A stretch of DNA of 64,000 bases from Certhia americana (lineage: Eukaryota; Chordata; Aves; Passeriformes; Certhiidae), in assembly GCA_018697195.1 (NCBI GenBank), contig CM031859.1, positions 52,002,828-52,066,827 on the forward strand, in the 5' to 3' direction. Each line of letters begins with the position of its first letter. Position 1 is the first letter of the stretch. The position numbers were made by a program, and so were the translations under genes. This document shows positions 40,462 through 54,600 of this stretch, in pieces. A model generated the notes under the pieces. The model made no database searches and was not told the origin of the DNA. It saw only the letters and a list, made by a program, of their open reading frames with translations.

Positions 40462-42650
40462 TCAGCCTCCTAAACATATTTTGTATTTTAAACCCAGAAC
40501 AAATCAGGTGTTTCTGCCTATTTGCACCTTGTAGATTTTTTCAGACATCTACCTAAGAATACAAGCAGCTGGTCTCTTCCACATTTTTGCAACAACTCTT
40601 ACCCTTTCCCATTCTCTTGCACTGTTGCAGGTTCTCAGACAAGAGAACAGCACATAGCATTGACAGTTCCCCAAAATGAGACCTATTTCACTGCTTTAGA
40701 TAAAAGGAGTGGACCTAGATTACACCACCATCCCTGTTTTCCTTTTGAAATACAATAATCCCAGAAGTTTACAAGCACAGTCTATCAAGTGAACCAATGC
40801 TGACTACTTAAAATTCTTAAAATATTTTGTCAGGGGACAACAGAAAGCAGAGTCTTCAGCCTATTCGAGACATAGTAACAGCAAAGCTTCTCTGTTTTTT
40901 TCTTTTGAGATACACCTTTAAGAGTAAATGAGAACATAAGGTATCTACCCCTAAAAAAAGCCAACATTCACTTAAAGTCTGAATCACATTTTAAAGATAT
41001 GATTTATCACAAGTCTCTTAAAAACACCTTAAAAAAGCTCTCATACAGTTATTCCCAGTCTATTGAGGAATTTCTGCCAAAGTAGGCAATTCTGGTGGAT
41101 TTCCAGAATGAGGACATCTGTAAATTGAAACCTCCTAAATATTTTCAGCTCTCCATATGCTGATGTAAGGACGCTGTATAATGCTAGCAAAAGCATGTCC
41201 AAACCTGCCAGCTGCAGTAGGTGACCTCCAACTTTCTGGGGCAGCCCTGACCTCCGAACACAGCTCAGCTAACCTGAGCAAAGGGACACAGCAATTTCTG
41301 TGAACTACACCAAGTACCACAACTTAATTTAAATCACTTCCTCCATAGGCAAATAAATTTATCTAGAAAGTAGCTATTGTGACTGTAATTTTGTCCTCAC
41401 ATCAAGAATAGTGGGAGGGAAGACTCAGTAAGCGAAGAAAACTAAGCAAGGTAAATGTATCAAAACTAATTAAGCAGAAATGTTTATTTCAAACTTGCTT
41501 GTACACATATTTAAGAGCAAGCAACAGCTACTAAAAAGGAAAAGCATTGTCTTCAGCAATGGGATAATACATAGCTTCAGTGAATGTTTCCAATAGTTAC
41601 CACACACACACACTCCCCAAAATAATCCTTGTATAAGATAAAAAAGACATTAAACAAAAGCAGCTCTGGAATTGCCCTTCAGTATCTCTAAACTCTTGTT
41701 ACACTGTATTATTTACAAAGTGATGCATTTGTCTTTTGAGAAAGACAGCCAGAGTGTATATTCCCCACAAGCTGACATGTTGGTTTCACATTTGTGCGAG
41801 GGCAAAGAGCATGGCATGACAAAACACAGAACAGATCAACTTCAAGACAGCACTTCAACCTTGAAAATTTGCCTAAATTTTTTTTCAGTCTATCAAAGCA
41901 GACATCTGGGTCTTTTACTGAACTAAGAAAAAAATACAACAGTAATATAATGTTTAAATCAAGCAATTTGATTAAGTTCACATGGGTTTGCAAGGTGTGT
42001 TTAATCAACAGCTAAGGATTCATTCTGATCTCTTCAGCCTTTGCATTTTGCCTCTCACTGAGCTCATTAACTCAACACATAAAACAACTTCCATAACCTT
42101 ATCTGGCCTTGTTCAACAAGCAGTGATAGAGAAAACACCATAATTCAAAAGTAAAAGTGCTGCACAATTGCAGAGAACCTACTCTAGTCCACAAAGTATT
42201 TGTGTCTGCAACAAGATAAGCCTCTAGTCCACACACTTTCAAGTAGGAAAAGTAATGCCACTAAGCATCCTCCTGAGCATCTGAATATTGGAGAATTCAA
42301 GCTCAAAAAAAACTTCTTTGCAAAACTAAAAGGAAATCAAAACTGACAGTCTTAAAAATTAAAAGCATGTTTTAATTCATAAAAATCTTCACTTGAAACA
42401 ATTACACACATTAGGGCAGTAGAAAATAAAATTCAATAGTTGAAAGAGGGACACAAATTCTTATAAACTGATACATATCTAGTAAAAAGAAAAGCATTCT
42501 GAATTTGTTCAGCAGTTTAAGAACAGACTGTTTGCAATACTGATGAAGTGGGGGGCACAGAAAACTTCCCTGAGATTTGCCATGACTTGTTAGGATAATA
42601 CCTGAGAGGGAAAAGCTCTGCTATTCATCCTTCTCAATGCCAAAAGATGC

Positions 42651-42678
42651 ATAAATAAAAATTAATAAATAAATAAAT
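42651..42678. repeat. (AAAT)n microsatellite
   Basis: ATAAATAAAA followed by ATTAATAAATAAATAAAT, a short imperfect tetranucleotide repeat. Confidence 0.85.
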
Positions 42679-45600
42679 CTTTTAATCTTACAATAGACTT
42701 CTTACAAATAAAAGTGAACATAATCACTATTTCTCAAGTTTCTTTCCTCACAAAAGAAAGGTAGAAGAAATTTACATTGTCCCACACATGATTTGTATTT
42801 ACATAAAATTAGTTTTATATGTACACTACATAGAGCGCATGTATACGTGTTACTTATGTATACTTCAAAAATAGATATGCACCCACATATTTATTTATGC
42901 ACACACACGGACTCTTGTTAAACCAAAAGAGGAGCTGACAGGAATGATATTTAACCTAAATCTAACCACCTCTCTCTTTGATTAAAACTAGGTACCTAAA
43001 TGTCAGCTACAATGTTAAAACCTTTTTGAAAGGCAGGAATTAAGTGAACTTTCAAAAATATCCTTAACATATTATTACGTTATATATAATTCCTTGAAAA
43101 TCTGCTTTTTTTTCTCTCCTGAAATATCATTCTTATCCTTTTTCCCCCTCCTTAATTTGTTTAATCCATAGTTCTTTCTGAAGGAATAATGAAGTTAAAG
43201 TATAGATGAGTGGTAAATTCAAAAATCTTCTTCCATTACCTTTGAGTGCTCTAACCTGCCACTCCTGCCCAGGAGCAAGGTGTTCAGGGAACACAGCCAA
43301 GCCAATGGAAGCAGGCAGCTGGCATCAGTGAGAGCAAGGGGCTGCAGTTCAACCTGAAAACCGCTGCTGGGACCCTCTGGCCCCTTTGCCTGTGCAGGAG
43401 TACTCAGAACTAGATGAAATATTCTTAGTAAGTGCTGCTGAGAGGTTGTATCCACTCATTCCCCAAGGCTGCCAGAGGAAATGAGGTTATGATGGTGGGA
43501 AGTTCTGTAACAATGGCAGTCACCTAAAAGGAGTCATGACGTGCTTTTACATGATGGACACCCAACTGATGTTCGTAACGTAGAGACTTCAGGAAAGTCA
43601 TTTATCACCATGTTTTCTCAACCACTTTTAATGGAAAGTCTATTATATCCTTTTAGAAAAAGCAACCAACACCTCCACCCCCCCAAAAAACAACAAAACA
43701 TAACAAAAATAAACAACCAAAAGCCATGCTGTATGAACTAGGGCCCTAATGGTTTCATTAACTAAACAATGTTAGGATAAGCTTTTTGCATTCCTTTATT
43801 ATTTTTATCCTCCCACTCCTGCTCTCTTTCTCTTTGGATCTAGATACATACTTTGAAGTAGAGTATAAATTGCCTTTTAGAATACCATCACCTTCTGGTA
43901 TCCTTCAGACTACAAGCTGGGGCAAATGGGGGGAGAGTAGTGGGGGTCAGAATCCTGTGGATATTCCTGAAGATACTATTTTAATACAGACCACCGCCAA
44001 AACACAGCCCTCCCCAGCCACCTCCTCTCCCAGGAAAGAGGATGCAAAAACAAGGTGTGTGAAATAAGGCTGAAATTTTGATTTGAGAGATATTTGGGGT
44101 CTTTTTAATGGCAAGGGGAAAAAAAAAAAATCACAGCATACGAGGAGACTTTATATACTCTCTCCTTCAAGTAAACAGATGAATTAGATGCTCTGAACAC
44201 AGGCAGAAGCTACCACTGCACAACAGAAAGCAGCCTCTATCAGCAAAGGCAAATAAAACCAATGTACCAAACCTAACTGCTGCCTGGGAAAAAAGAAAGA
44301 AAAATATCAGATAATAGCAGAAAAATAAAACTAAAAAAATCTTCAACGCAAATGCTTTTGCCACATTTTCTACTCACCAATAGTAAGTCCTTTATCAAAT
44401 ATATCTAAGAAATCATTTTTAACCAAACTATCAAGAAATCAGAGTGACTAACTCATTGATAGATGAGATCCTACTCATTTAGGGTCAAAACCTGAAGACT
44501 TGAGATTAAAAAGCAAGTATGCCCATTATCTTTTCATAAGAAAGCAAAAGTAATTTAAAGGACTTATAAACTAATGAACAAAAACTGAATCTTGATCCAG
44601 TTGTGGATGTATTTTCTCCCAATATAACCATTTTTCTGCTTTTCCTGATGCTATTCCTTCATTTTTCCACCGTTCTCATTTAGATGCTTTCCTTTTCAAG
44701 CTGTGCAAGCCATATCTAATCTTGTTTATTTCTTCTAACTTTTATTTATAATTGCTCCTGCCTTTTTAAAATATCCCAATCAAAAACAAGCCAGAAACAG
44801 AGATGAAAAGCAAACAAATTCAAAACCCAGAATATTTGGGGGTCAGTCAAGAACAGACCTCCCACAGACCCTCATCATCCTCCAACAGCCTCTCAAGGCT
44901 CAACAGGGAAGGATAATTTTTTCCCCCCCATCACTCCAAAGAGATATGATCTCCATTAGCCAAGCAAAGAGAATGTCTGTTTTCACTTAATTCCTTCACT
45001 CTTCCAGATGAGTAATTTTACCAATTGGCAAAATTGTTGAAAAACAAAATATTTTTTTCCCTTATAAGCCACTCAACAAACAAAAATATAAAGAAATTAA
45101 TAACTGCAATTGAAAAGGAACTATAATACCTATACATTTCATACATTTGTATAAAAACATTGTAAGCCCTGCCAGTTTAGGAGACTCCTCTTCTACCACC
45201 TACAACTACTTCCTTTTATCTTATCAGAAAAATAAGTCTTCACTGCTGTACGCTAATTACACCATCTGTTTAGCCCCAGTACAGTAAAACTGAGACATGG
45301 CACATTAATTCCTTAACTTTCCCACGTGGAACTGCCTTGTGTTACCCTCATATTCAAAAAGACATGGGCTGGGCAGAATGAAGTGGGGGAGGGAGGTGGA
45401 AATCAGCCTCACAGTTATTTGTATTCCCTCTTCCTCCACCACAACTCTGCTGTCAGCCTTCACAGGGATTTAAGCAATCTGACAATTTCTCTCTACCTCA
45501 CCTCAGTACAATAGTGCCACATGTCAGGATCAGCAATGAAAAACATCAATCACAGGCGTACACACAGAGAAGGAGGCAGAATCTATGCATCTACTCTTGG

Positions 45601-45972
45601 TGGTATCAAACGAGCTGCCTCTCTTCACAGTGGTCAGAGATCACCAAATCTCAAGTTAGAGCCTTCCTTGGGAAACCAGGAAATACAACCTTGCACTACA
45701 AAAAAAAGGATTTCTCCAATATTTGAAAAATAGAACAACACCCCCTCCATCTCTCCAAAGCAATCACATCCTGTCCCACCCAACAAGACTACAGACAGCA
45801 CACTAACTGGCACACTATTCAGTATGGACCTCACATGCTGACGTGCTGGGAGACAGCATCACAAGACCCCTAAATCCTCTTTTTCTTCCTTCCCCCAGCT
45901 CTTTAAATAAGGAGGACCATTTATGAAAAAATGCCATTTGGAATGCTTCACATATGTTAGTTACCAGCTAGG

Positions 45973-45989
45973 AAAAAAAAAAAAAAAAA
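45973..45989. repeat. A17 homopolymer
   Basis: Seventeen consecutive A after GCTAGG. Confidence 0.88.
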
Positions 45990-48900
45990 GAAGTTGCTTT
46001 GCGGGGCAAACCCTGTTTACACAACTGATTTGGACAAGTGGGCAAGAGCAAATGTGTAGCGAGGGGAGGTAGAAGGCAAAACAGCAGTCACCTCTGCATG
46101 GCAGCAATTACAAGCAGCTACATGCATCAGCCTCTTCAGCCACAAAGCTTCAGCAGGAAGAGAACACTTCTTTGCATTCCTGCAACTTATAAAAATTCTT
46201 TTGTATATCTCTTAAAGTTAGAAAATCTGCTCCTAGCTTTGATTGCATTTAGGATTCTTCATATTTCCTTTCTCCCTTTAGAAGCATTCCTGGTTTTCTA
46301 ATGAAGTGATACAAAACCCCTATAAACTGACATGTTCCAGTTTAGAAACTGTTTTCAATAGGAAAAAATGCTGCTACTGATAGCCACTGAGATTACCCCA
46401 AAGGTGAAAGAAAAACTCCTTTGACATTTAACATAATTTTGCATTGCTCAGTCAGAGACATTTATTAACAGTTATTTATATATTCATGTTTCTGCTCTGT
46501 GTCACAGGCTTGGGTTTTATCCCTTATTTTTTTTTCTTTTTTTTTCCCCACAAGGCACAGTGGAGGCTGTAAAGGAAAGAGACAGAAATAAGGGAATACT
46601 TCATCTTACAGACTGCTCAATAAGATACTTACATCCATCTATAGAACAGCAAGGGCACAGGTCACAGGAAAAAAATTGTGACACAGAGGAGGAGAAATAA
46701 GAGAAGGTGAATTGATTACAGTCAATATCTCTGCCCTCGGGTCATGACAGAAATGAATACCAGGAGATGTGGATGGGATAAGGAGCAAAATAAAACTGCC
46801 ATATCCTTCTGTCTTAAAATACTATGCTTATATCTTTGCTTATCATTTCAAACTTAGAAACAAAGAACACAGCTATTCTTCATATTGCATACAGAATTAG
46901 GAAATTTTCATCACAGTACTTCTGACCTTTTTAGTGATGAAGCTATACAGAAAAGGAGCAAGAAAATTAAAAAAAAAATTTAAAAAGGGAAAAACTAAAA
47001 AGAAAAAGAAGTCACTTAAATTAGGTAGTTGTGAGTAGAGAAATGGTGTTTGGTCAAAAACCATACAGATCTTATCCTACTGTTCAGTAGTGCCTTACAC
47101 CAATCCCACCTATTCAGAGCAAACCTTAGTAGTCACAGCTCAGGGAAACCTCCTGAGGAGTGAGCTGACTCAGATTCAGGGACTCCTACACAATAAGTTC
47201 AGGGATACACTGTGCAAGACACACTTCACGAAGCACTGCACTTGTTTCTATTCTCTGAAGCACTTTACTATCATGGAGATAAAATTGTAGAGTCAAGCAC
47301 TCAGTGCTATGGAAGCCGTACCTGTGCTTCCAGCTAATGGAAAAGTACCAGACATCAACATCAGCCCATAGAGCAGAGGATCTCACATGACGGCTGTCAT
47401 TTAACATATTCCCTCCCTCTCATGGTCAACAGCAAGGCCACGGTAAGTCACTAGGTAACTTCATTAACCAGGTAATCCATTAACTTAAATCATAGGACAG
47501 AAAGTACAATCTGCAGAAAAGCAATTTATCAATTCCTTTCCAAAGTCACTTTGATACCCTAAGCCTGAAAATATTACCAGACAAACCCCAACTGAAAGAC
47601 AATAAATTTTGTAAAAACAAGTGCATTCCATAACATAAGAGAAATTCTACTATCCAACCTATTCCCTTCCCTTAGCTTTAAAACAAAATATCTTCGTGAT
47701 TAAAATGTGAATGTAAACAAAATATCTGTATTTTACTAGTAAAGTAAGAAGCTGTGTTTGCTTAAAAGGCAGGTCCCTGCAACAATGCACATTTCCTGTA
47801 TGCACCATTTATCTGCTTACACAAACAGCCCACACACAACTCCTGTACCTCAATAGACACCTGGTATAAATCAGGTATCCCAAAATTGGTAATCCAGGAT
47901 GGAGAGGAAAAATTCTGTATTGTCATTCCTATATAAGTGAACGAAGACGGGTTTGCTGTTGCATAAACTGTAGCTCATTAAACCCCAAACAAAAATAGCT
48001 TTAGTTTTATATGGAGAAAGGGATTTATGACTTGATGAGAAACAAATTGTCAAAAAACCCCACTGCAAACTTGCAACCTAATTAAACACCTTCTGTTACA
48101 CATAGCATGAAAATTACCACCACTGCTTTTTATGACTGTAAAACCACTCTTCCTTCTAACTGTTATTTACCTCCTGTTGGCCAAGTGCAGTATAATGCCA
48201 GCATGCACCCTCCAGGATTTCCCTAAGTTCCTACAGACAGAATAGAGCTGTGTACTGCCAGTCTTGAACTAGCTTGCAAAGAAACATGTCTATATCCCCA
48301 AACAAAGGGGGTTTGTTTCTGAGTGGCATACAACTTTGACATTAAAAAAGCATTGTCAATAGCTTAATTGCCTTGTTATGTCAAGTGCAATACATACAAT
48401 CAAAGGTTAATGACATAGACCATTTCCCTCACCCCAAAAGCTCACTGGAGAAGTCAGACTTCAGAAAGATGACTCCCTTGAAACATCTGGCAGTCACACA
48501 GTCAGATTAAGCAAGAATACACTGAATGCTGAGCACCTCTTTAGTATTTCATTACCACCCTAGCACACAGTACCATTGTATCACATAGAGCACTTAATCT
48601 TGCACTTCTAAAGTATGAAAGCATCCACTAACATTTGAAATTATTTAAAGCAGAACTGTAAACTCTTAAAGCAGGCAAAATATTTCAGCTGTACATGAAC
48701 ATTGTAAAGAACCAGAAAACTAGAGAAGTATACCAGCAGTCAAAGCATTATAATGCTTGATGCTTTTCAAGATCTTGCATGTTAACTAAACTTCTGACCA
48801 TTTCAGTGGCAAATTTTCACTATCTGCCTACCAGCACATCCCCAAATCATCCAGAAATATTCTTTTCACAAAGGGTACCATAATTAACTGTAGGGTTCAA

Positions 48901-50472
48901 GGCAAAACACAAGAGAACACACTCCAAATTTCTTAAGTCCTTAGCAGAATTCAAACACCTGTTATACAAATGCCTATCCCATTACATTTTCATATCTGAA
49001 AAACAACAGTGATCTTAGCTACTAGTCAGTAATTTCAGTAAAGTGTTGACTAAGACAAAACAAAAGGCACCGACTTCACATAAGCAACATAAAACTGACT
49101 GGAGGTCGGTAAAGAAACTGATCAACTGTCAACAAACTGGCTATGAAAAATCATTCAATTTGCTATTGCTCTCTGAGGTTAGGTTAAGTTTCTATGTAGA
49201 AAAAGTTTTCTAAACTTTTCCTACTGGCAGCAGTACCATAATTCCTGAGTACTAAAAGATCTTCTTCAGAAAATAAACCTGACTTTTCTTATAACAGTCA
49301 AATGTACACACTCTAGTGAAACAGATTTGGTAACCTGATGGTAGTCAAACTAATCTCGTAACATGTCCTGGCTCAAAAAGGCACCTGAAAATTTGTCTTT
49401 AACTGTTCTGAAAGTTTAAACTGCCAACTGGAGGGATAACAAAACATTAAAAAAAATTTTAAAATAACAAAATGTAAAGAAATCATTACAGTTAAGCACA
49501 GTGTAGACTCTTCCAAGAAACAGTCAAAATCATCTTTCAATAACCTGATGTGAAAATAACATGAGACGCATGACAAATTTGTATTATGAAAGTAGATCCC
49601 CAGATGAAATACAGTCCAGATACAAGGCAGTTTAAAATTGCCTTCTGAGAGGCTTGAATTTACATCACAGATATAGCTGCACCAAGACACTATAACACCA
49701 AACTTTCCATACATGTTACAGGGTGCTCATGAGTCTAACTTTTATTTCTTAAGTCACACATTTTTGCTACCACCACCATGCTTATTTCACTACATATTTA
49801 ATTTTCTTAAACATGAGGAAGCAGAGCTCCTAGAGTTAGCTCATCCAAACACATTGTTCAGTTACAAGGCAGATTACAGGCATCTATGTAGATCATGTGC
49901 TCATGATCACTCAATTGTTTTCTCAGTGATCTGCAAGCCAGTCTTGTAATCTAAAAAACACCTCATGTCTGCATATTTTCAGTACAAGAACACATAGTCA
50001 TAAGTCTAGACTAAGACAGTCATAAGCCTTTCTATAGACACCTATGGCTATCACAAATTCAGACAATTTTTGCCCCTATTTTCAGTGCATCCCAGAGAAC
50101 TTTAAAGATATTTTATCCAGGTTATTCTGCCTTACAGACCTCCAAACCATTTTCTCTGTAGATTGCAAAGGCAATATAATTTTGTATTTGATTCGGGAAG
50201 CATCCAAAGTGTCGTGCTATTAATTCTGACGCTTCAAATAACTTTCATTTCACAGCAAAAGTAATTTGGAGTACAAATACTACCCGCTACTCAGAGTCAG
50301 GAGCCAAGACAATCTCTTATCCCTTGCTGATGTTACTCAGTAGCTCTGCTTCAACCTTGTGCAACATTACAAGGAAAGAAACAGTTGCCAGTCCTTCTCT
50401 TCCTGCTTCCTTGACTAGCCCTTAAATTCTGTTTCAATATAACCTAGGCACTTGGCAAGCACTACAGGATAC

Positions 50473-50508
50473 ACAAGAGTATACAATTTTATACAAGAGT
50501 ATACAATT
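50473..50508. repeat. 20-bp tandem duplication
   Basis: ACAAGAGTATACAATT occurs at 50473-50488 and again, without mismatch, at 50493-50508, separated by TTAT. The lack of divergence suggests a recent slippage duplication. Confidence 0.88.
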
Positions 50509-50730
50509 GGCATGCTTGAAGTTCATGCCCTACTTCAGCCTGCAACAACTTGCCCAAATACCTATACCTCATATCTACACAGGGAAGTTGGACACAAACT
50601 GCTGCTAAAAAAGAAGAGGATAAAATCCCTTATTTTACTATTCATTTGACCTGAGGAAAGCATAGGAGAATGCACGTGCATGGCAGATGATGCCTTCTCC
50701 CACTGCACCACCTCTCAACCCTTAGGACCA

Positions 50731-50731
<1 letters not shown>

Positions 50732-50762
<31 letters not shown>
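50732..50762. repeat. A31 homopolymer, longest in the window
   Basis: Thirty-one consecutive A between GGACCAC and GAGG. It could be a retrotransposon tail, but the upstream sequence does not match an element I know and no flanking duplication is evident. It is likely to vary in length. Confidence 0.92.
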
Positions 50763-50766
<4 letters not shown>

Positions 50767-51151
50767 TAGAAAGCCTAACACGTTTTTCATCCAAGCCTAC
50801 TTAGCAAGAAATACTCTGTTGACCTTCACTTCCCTGCCTGGATACTGAAAGCAAAGCCAGAACAACTTGAACCCTCCAAAACAGAAATCACCATGAACAT
50901 TTAAAGAAATTGAGCACAGACTAACCTGCTCAAATTCTGTCATTTCTACAGGAAGAGTTACATATCAAATGTATCCCAACTAGGCTTATTTTCTTAAGAC
51001 ATAAACTTTCAGAATTTCTTTCCATCTTCCAAAATGACATCAACAATAAAGAATACTGTATCCAGTATTACCACCACAACTTATTAGATCTAACCATCTG
51101 TAATAACTGGCGTATTAATTCAACAGTGACAGCCAAAATACATCAAAATTT

Positions 51152-51204
51152 AAAAAAAAAAAAAAACAAACAAAAAAAAAAACAAAAACAAAAACAAAAA
51201 AAAC
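51152..51204. repeat. A-rich (CAAAA)n repeat
   Basis: A14 followed by CAAAC, A-runs and CAAAAA units. Confidence 0.88.
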
Positions 51205-51300
51205 ACTGTGATTTTTAACAGCCTAAATTAATCCAGGAAGTCTCAAACTTACATTTCATCACAACAAGATCTTCTGTATATTAAGTCATCTCAATTTGGG

Positions 51301-51409
51301 AAAAAAAACAAACCAAACCAAACCAAAAAAACAAAACAAACAAACAAAAAAAAAAACCACACAAAAAACCCCCCACCAAACAAACAAACAAAACTCCAAC
51401 AAACAAAAG
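51301..51409. repeat. (CAAA)n-type A/C repeat
   Basis: About 110 bases with almost only A and C: AAACCAAACC, (CAAA)n and A-runs with a CCCCCC interruption. It lies 100 bases from the tract at 51152 and probably shares its origin. Confidence 0.88.
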
Positions 51410-51579
51410 TTATTTTTAAATATTTAGAACTGTACTATGATCTCAGTGATTTTGGTGGTATCCCATGATAGCAGTGCAGCTGCTAAACACAAGATATTAT
51501 TTCTTAATAGCTCTATTAAATATGTTTCAAGATACAAAACAATTTTGCAAGGCCTAAGGGAATGAAAAAAAGAAAGGGA

Positions 51580-51619
51580 AATTACGCTATGTGTGAGGCA
51601 ATTATGCTATCTGTGAGTC
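51580..51619. repeat. 20-bp tandem duplication
   Basis: AATTACGCTATGTGTGAGGC is followed directly by AATTATGCTATCTGTGAGTC: two 20-bp units with three mismatches. Confidence 0.88.
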
Positions 51620-54600
51620 AACACTAGCTACTCTTCACTCTCTAAATGTTCACAGATAACTGTTCCACAACTGCCTTGGACTCTTTAACACCTCATGATC
51701 ATTGATTGTTTCCTCCTTCTAGACTCAAAAAGGAGAAAAACTACAGGAAAACAACCAAGTTTTAATAGTTCATGGTAGGTAGCACATGAAAAATCTAATA
51801 TGTGTTTGAATACTGGTTTATTTCTATTATGAAAGTTTATAATAAACTTGGACATGTCATCATCCATCAGCATCCAAATGGGGTTCTTTATGCAAGCAGC
51901 ATTTTTATTTATAATTTAGTACTCTCAGGCATGAGGGTGACAGCGAGATTCATTCATTTATCCCTTAAAATCTAAACCTACATGGGAACTCCAGGACAAA
52001 AGCCCCATGTGTGACAATGTTAATACTGCTTCTGGGAAAGGGTTATTTACAAAACCAAGATAGTGACTCAACCTCTCTGTGTGTATTTGTTCTGTCATTC
52101 TTCTGCAATTGAACATAAATTTGAATTAACTGTACTGGAATATTGTGTTATCTCATTTTCCCCATCATGTGTCACCATTTTGACTACTGAACCAGAACCA
52201 CACAAGCACTTGTGATCTCAAATTAAAAAGCCTAATATCCCATTACCTGAATCACAGAAATAAAGCCTTTGTGATAATTTACTACAAGTAAATTTTCACA
52301 GAAATGCACAATAGTTTTGTCTTCTTGCTTTTGTTTATTAACTATAAGTCTCAGACTTCTACAAAGTATCTTTCTACACCCTGTTTCTACATCCATGATT
52401 ACTAAAAAATTACTTTCTGAAGCCAAAGTAAGACTGCAAGTACCTTTTTATTTATCCACATTCATTAAGGCTATGACATGACCTAAACCTCTTGGAGTAG
52501 TTATTACAAAGAAACTGCAAAGTATGAGTAAGAATAAGTAGCCTCATTATCAATTAGCCAATTTCACTTAGCAATTCCACAAGAGCATGTAATTGGCTGT
52601 CAAGCTGAGCATCACACACCAATTCTCCTTTGAGGCTACACAGCAAAAGTGAAATACCTGCAGTCTGCAAAACAGCATGTTTGCCTTTAAAAGGTGCTTT
52701 CCCAGAATACTTCTTATTGTACTACTATAAGACTACTTATCATATTTCTCAGTCAATTCCCTTGCTTCATTTAAGTCATAAAACTGAGAAGCAATCAGAT
52801 GAATTTAGACAATATTTTGTGTGCCAGCAGACCATGAATAAATTCATTAAAATCCCTATATCTATGACTTCTGATTCCCAGTTCACAAATACTTATCCAG
52901 AGCACAAAACGTCAATGGAAATAACACAGGTTAAACTTAACAATTACTACAGATCTAAATAATTACACAACCCATTTTTATCATAAAAGTGCCAATATCT
53001 TATTTTTTATTTTCTGACTGAGATCACTGCTTAAATCATTTTTAATCTGAGATGTGATGAACATATATCCTATGCTATACAATCCTACAACCTGGAATTT
53101 AAACCACTGATAATGGCATCCCTAGGAGGTCTGCAACCAATCTGTCAAGCATATCCTATTTCAGCAAATCTTTCCAACCAAGCAAATACAAAACTCTCAA
53201 TTAGGTGATCTGCCAACATGTCTTTGAATGCATTAGGTGCCAAATTTGAATAAAAGGAAAACAACACTGACAAGCATTCAAGCCTGTCAAGATCTATGCT
53301 AAAGCTGCATTAATTCTGGTGAAGCCAGTGAGCATAAGTAGGCATTGTCCCTGGAAAAGTGTCTGAGGACAGGGCCACTCATCCTTCCACTGGCATCAGA
53401 GAAACAACACAAATGAGGTAGAACAGAAGTCAGAACCCTCCCCTTCTGGCAGCAATACACTCAGTATGTACAAACAACAAGTTTTTATTACACAAGCAGA
53501 AATGCAAACATCCTTCAGGATCCTCCTCCACCAGTACCACCATGTCCCCAGTAAATTTTCTACTCCCATAAAACTTCCTGTGTTTTGGTTGCTGCCATCA
53601 GAAAGAGGAAAAATCTACTTACAATCAATATAAATCTTTCCTTTTGTAACCCTACGAGTTCTTTCATGCTCCTCATTAAGAAAAAAAAGCAAAACAAGTC
53701 CTGTACAGGCAAGTACAGAACAGTAAAACCATCCAGAATATAATCACTGGGAGTAGATGTCTCCAGGAAGAGATAGTGAGGAAGGTGGTCTGACTTCAGC
53801 ATACCTGTCTCCCCATACACCTGCATAATAGACTGCCCATCCTGCTTTCATCACTGGCTTTTGCCTGACTGCTAGTAAATAACATATATCCCATTTCCTA
53901 ATCTATGTCACAAGAACAACAAAAGTGTGAGAGTTCCCTATGCCAGATTTTCTTTTTAAAAAATAAAACAGGTCAACTATGTTTTAATCTATATTTCATA
54001 GGCTTAGTGAAAGAGCAGACAGGTAACACTAAAGGATTTGAGTGTTGGAAGGTGGAACTAACAGCTGGAGATTGAATTCACCCAACTGTGAGAAGTAGCA
54101 GCCAGACTACTCTCCCTGGCTCTTTTTTAATCCATCATGGGAATAGGTAGACTTCAGCCTAGCTGAGGATTCCACTAGAAGCACATATTAATTCCTTTCA
54201 GCAAATATTACATCTATGTGGAAGGATGCCACACTTCCTAATGCAAGGAACTTTTAACCTTTTCCCAAAAGACCACCTTTAGTAACAGCTATTTTGCAAA
54301 TGGAAACAGACAACTTCCTGGCTCATATAAGCCAAGTATCAAAAGGTTTAACTGCATGGGTGACAGAATGTGTGATGTTCCCTAACTCCTGTTAAACGAT
54401 GGGTTCAACAGCATCAATGTTGTATTAAAGATTCCATGAATTTAAAAAATGCATTTTTAAAGCATCTGTACCAAGGACAAGCCCATTAATGGTATACTGA
54501 GAGATGGTTCTTCAATCTCCTAAGCTTTTAACTTGAGCAGAAAAAAGGAATCTGACTCACTAAAACACAAGGTAACAAATGACTGAAAAAAATCAACAAA

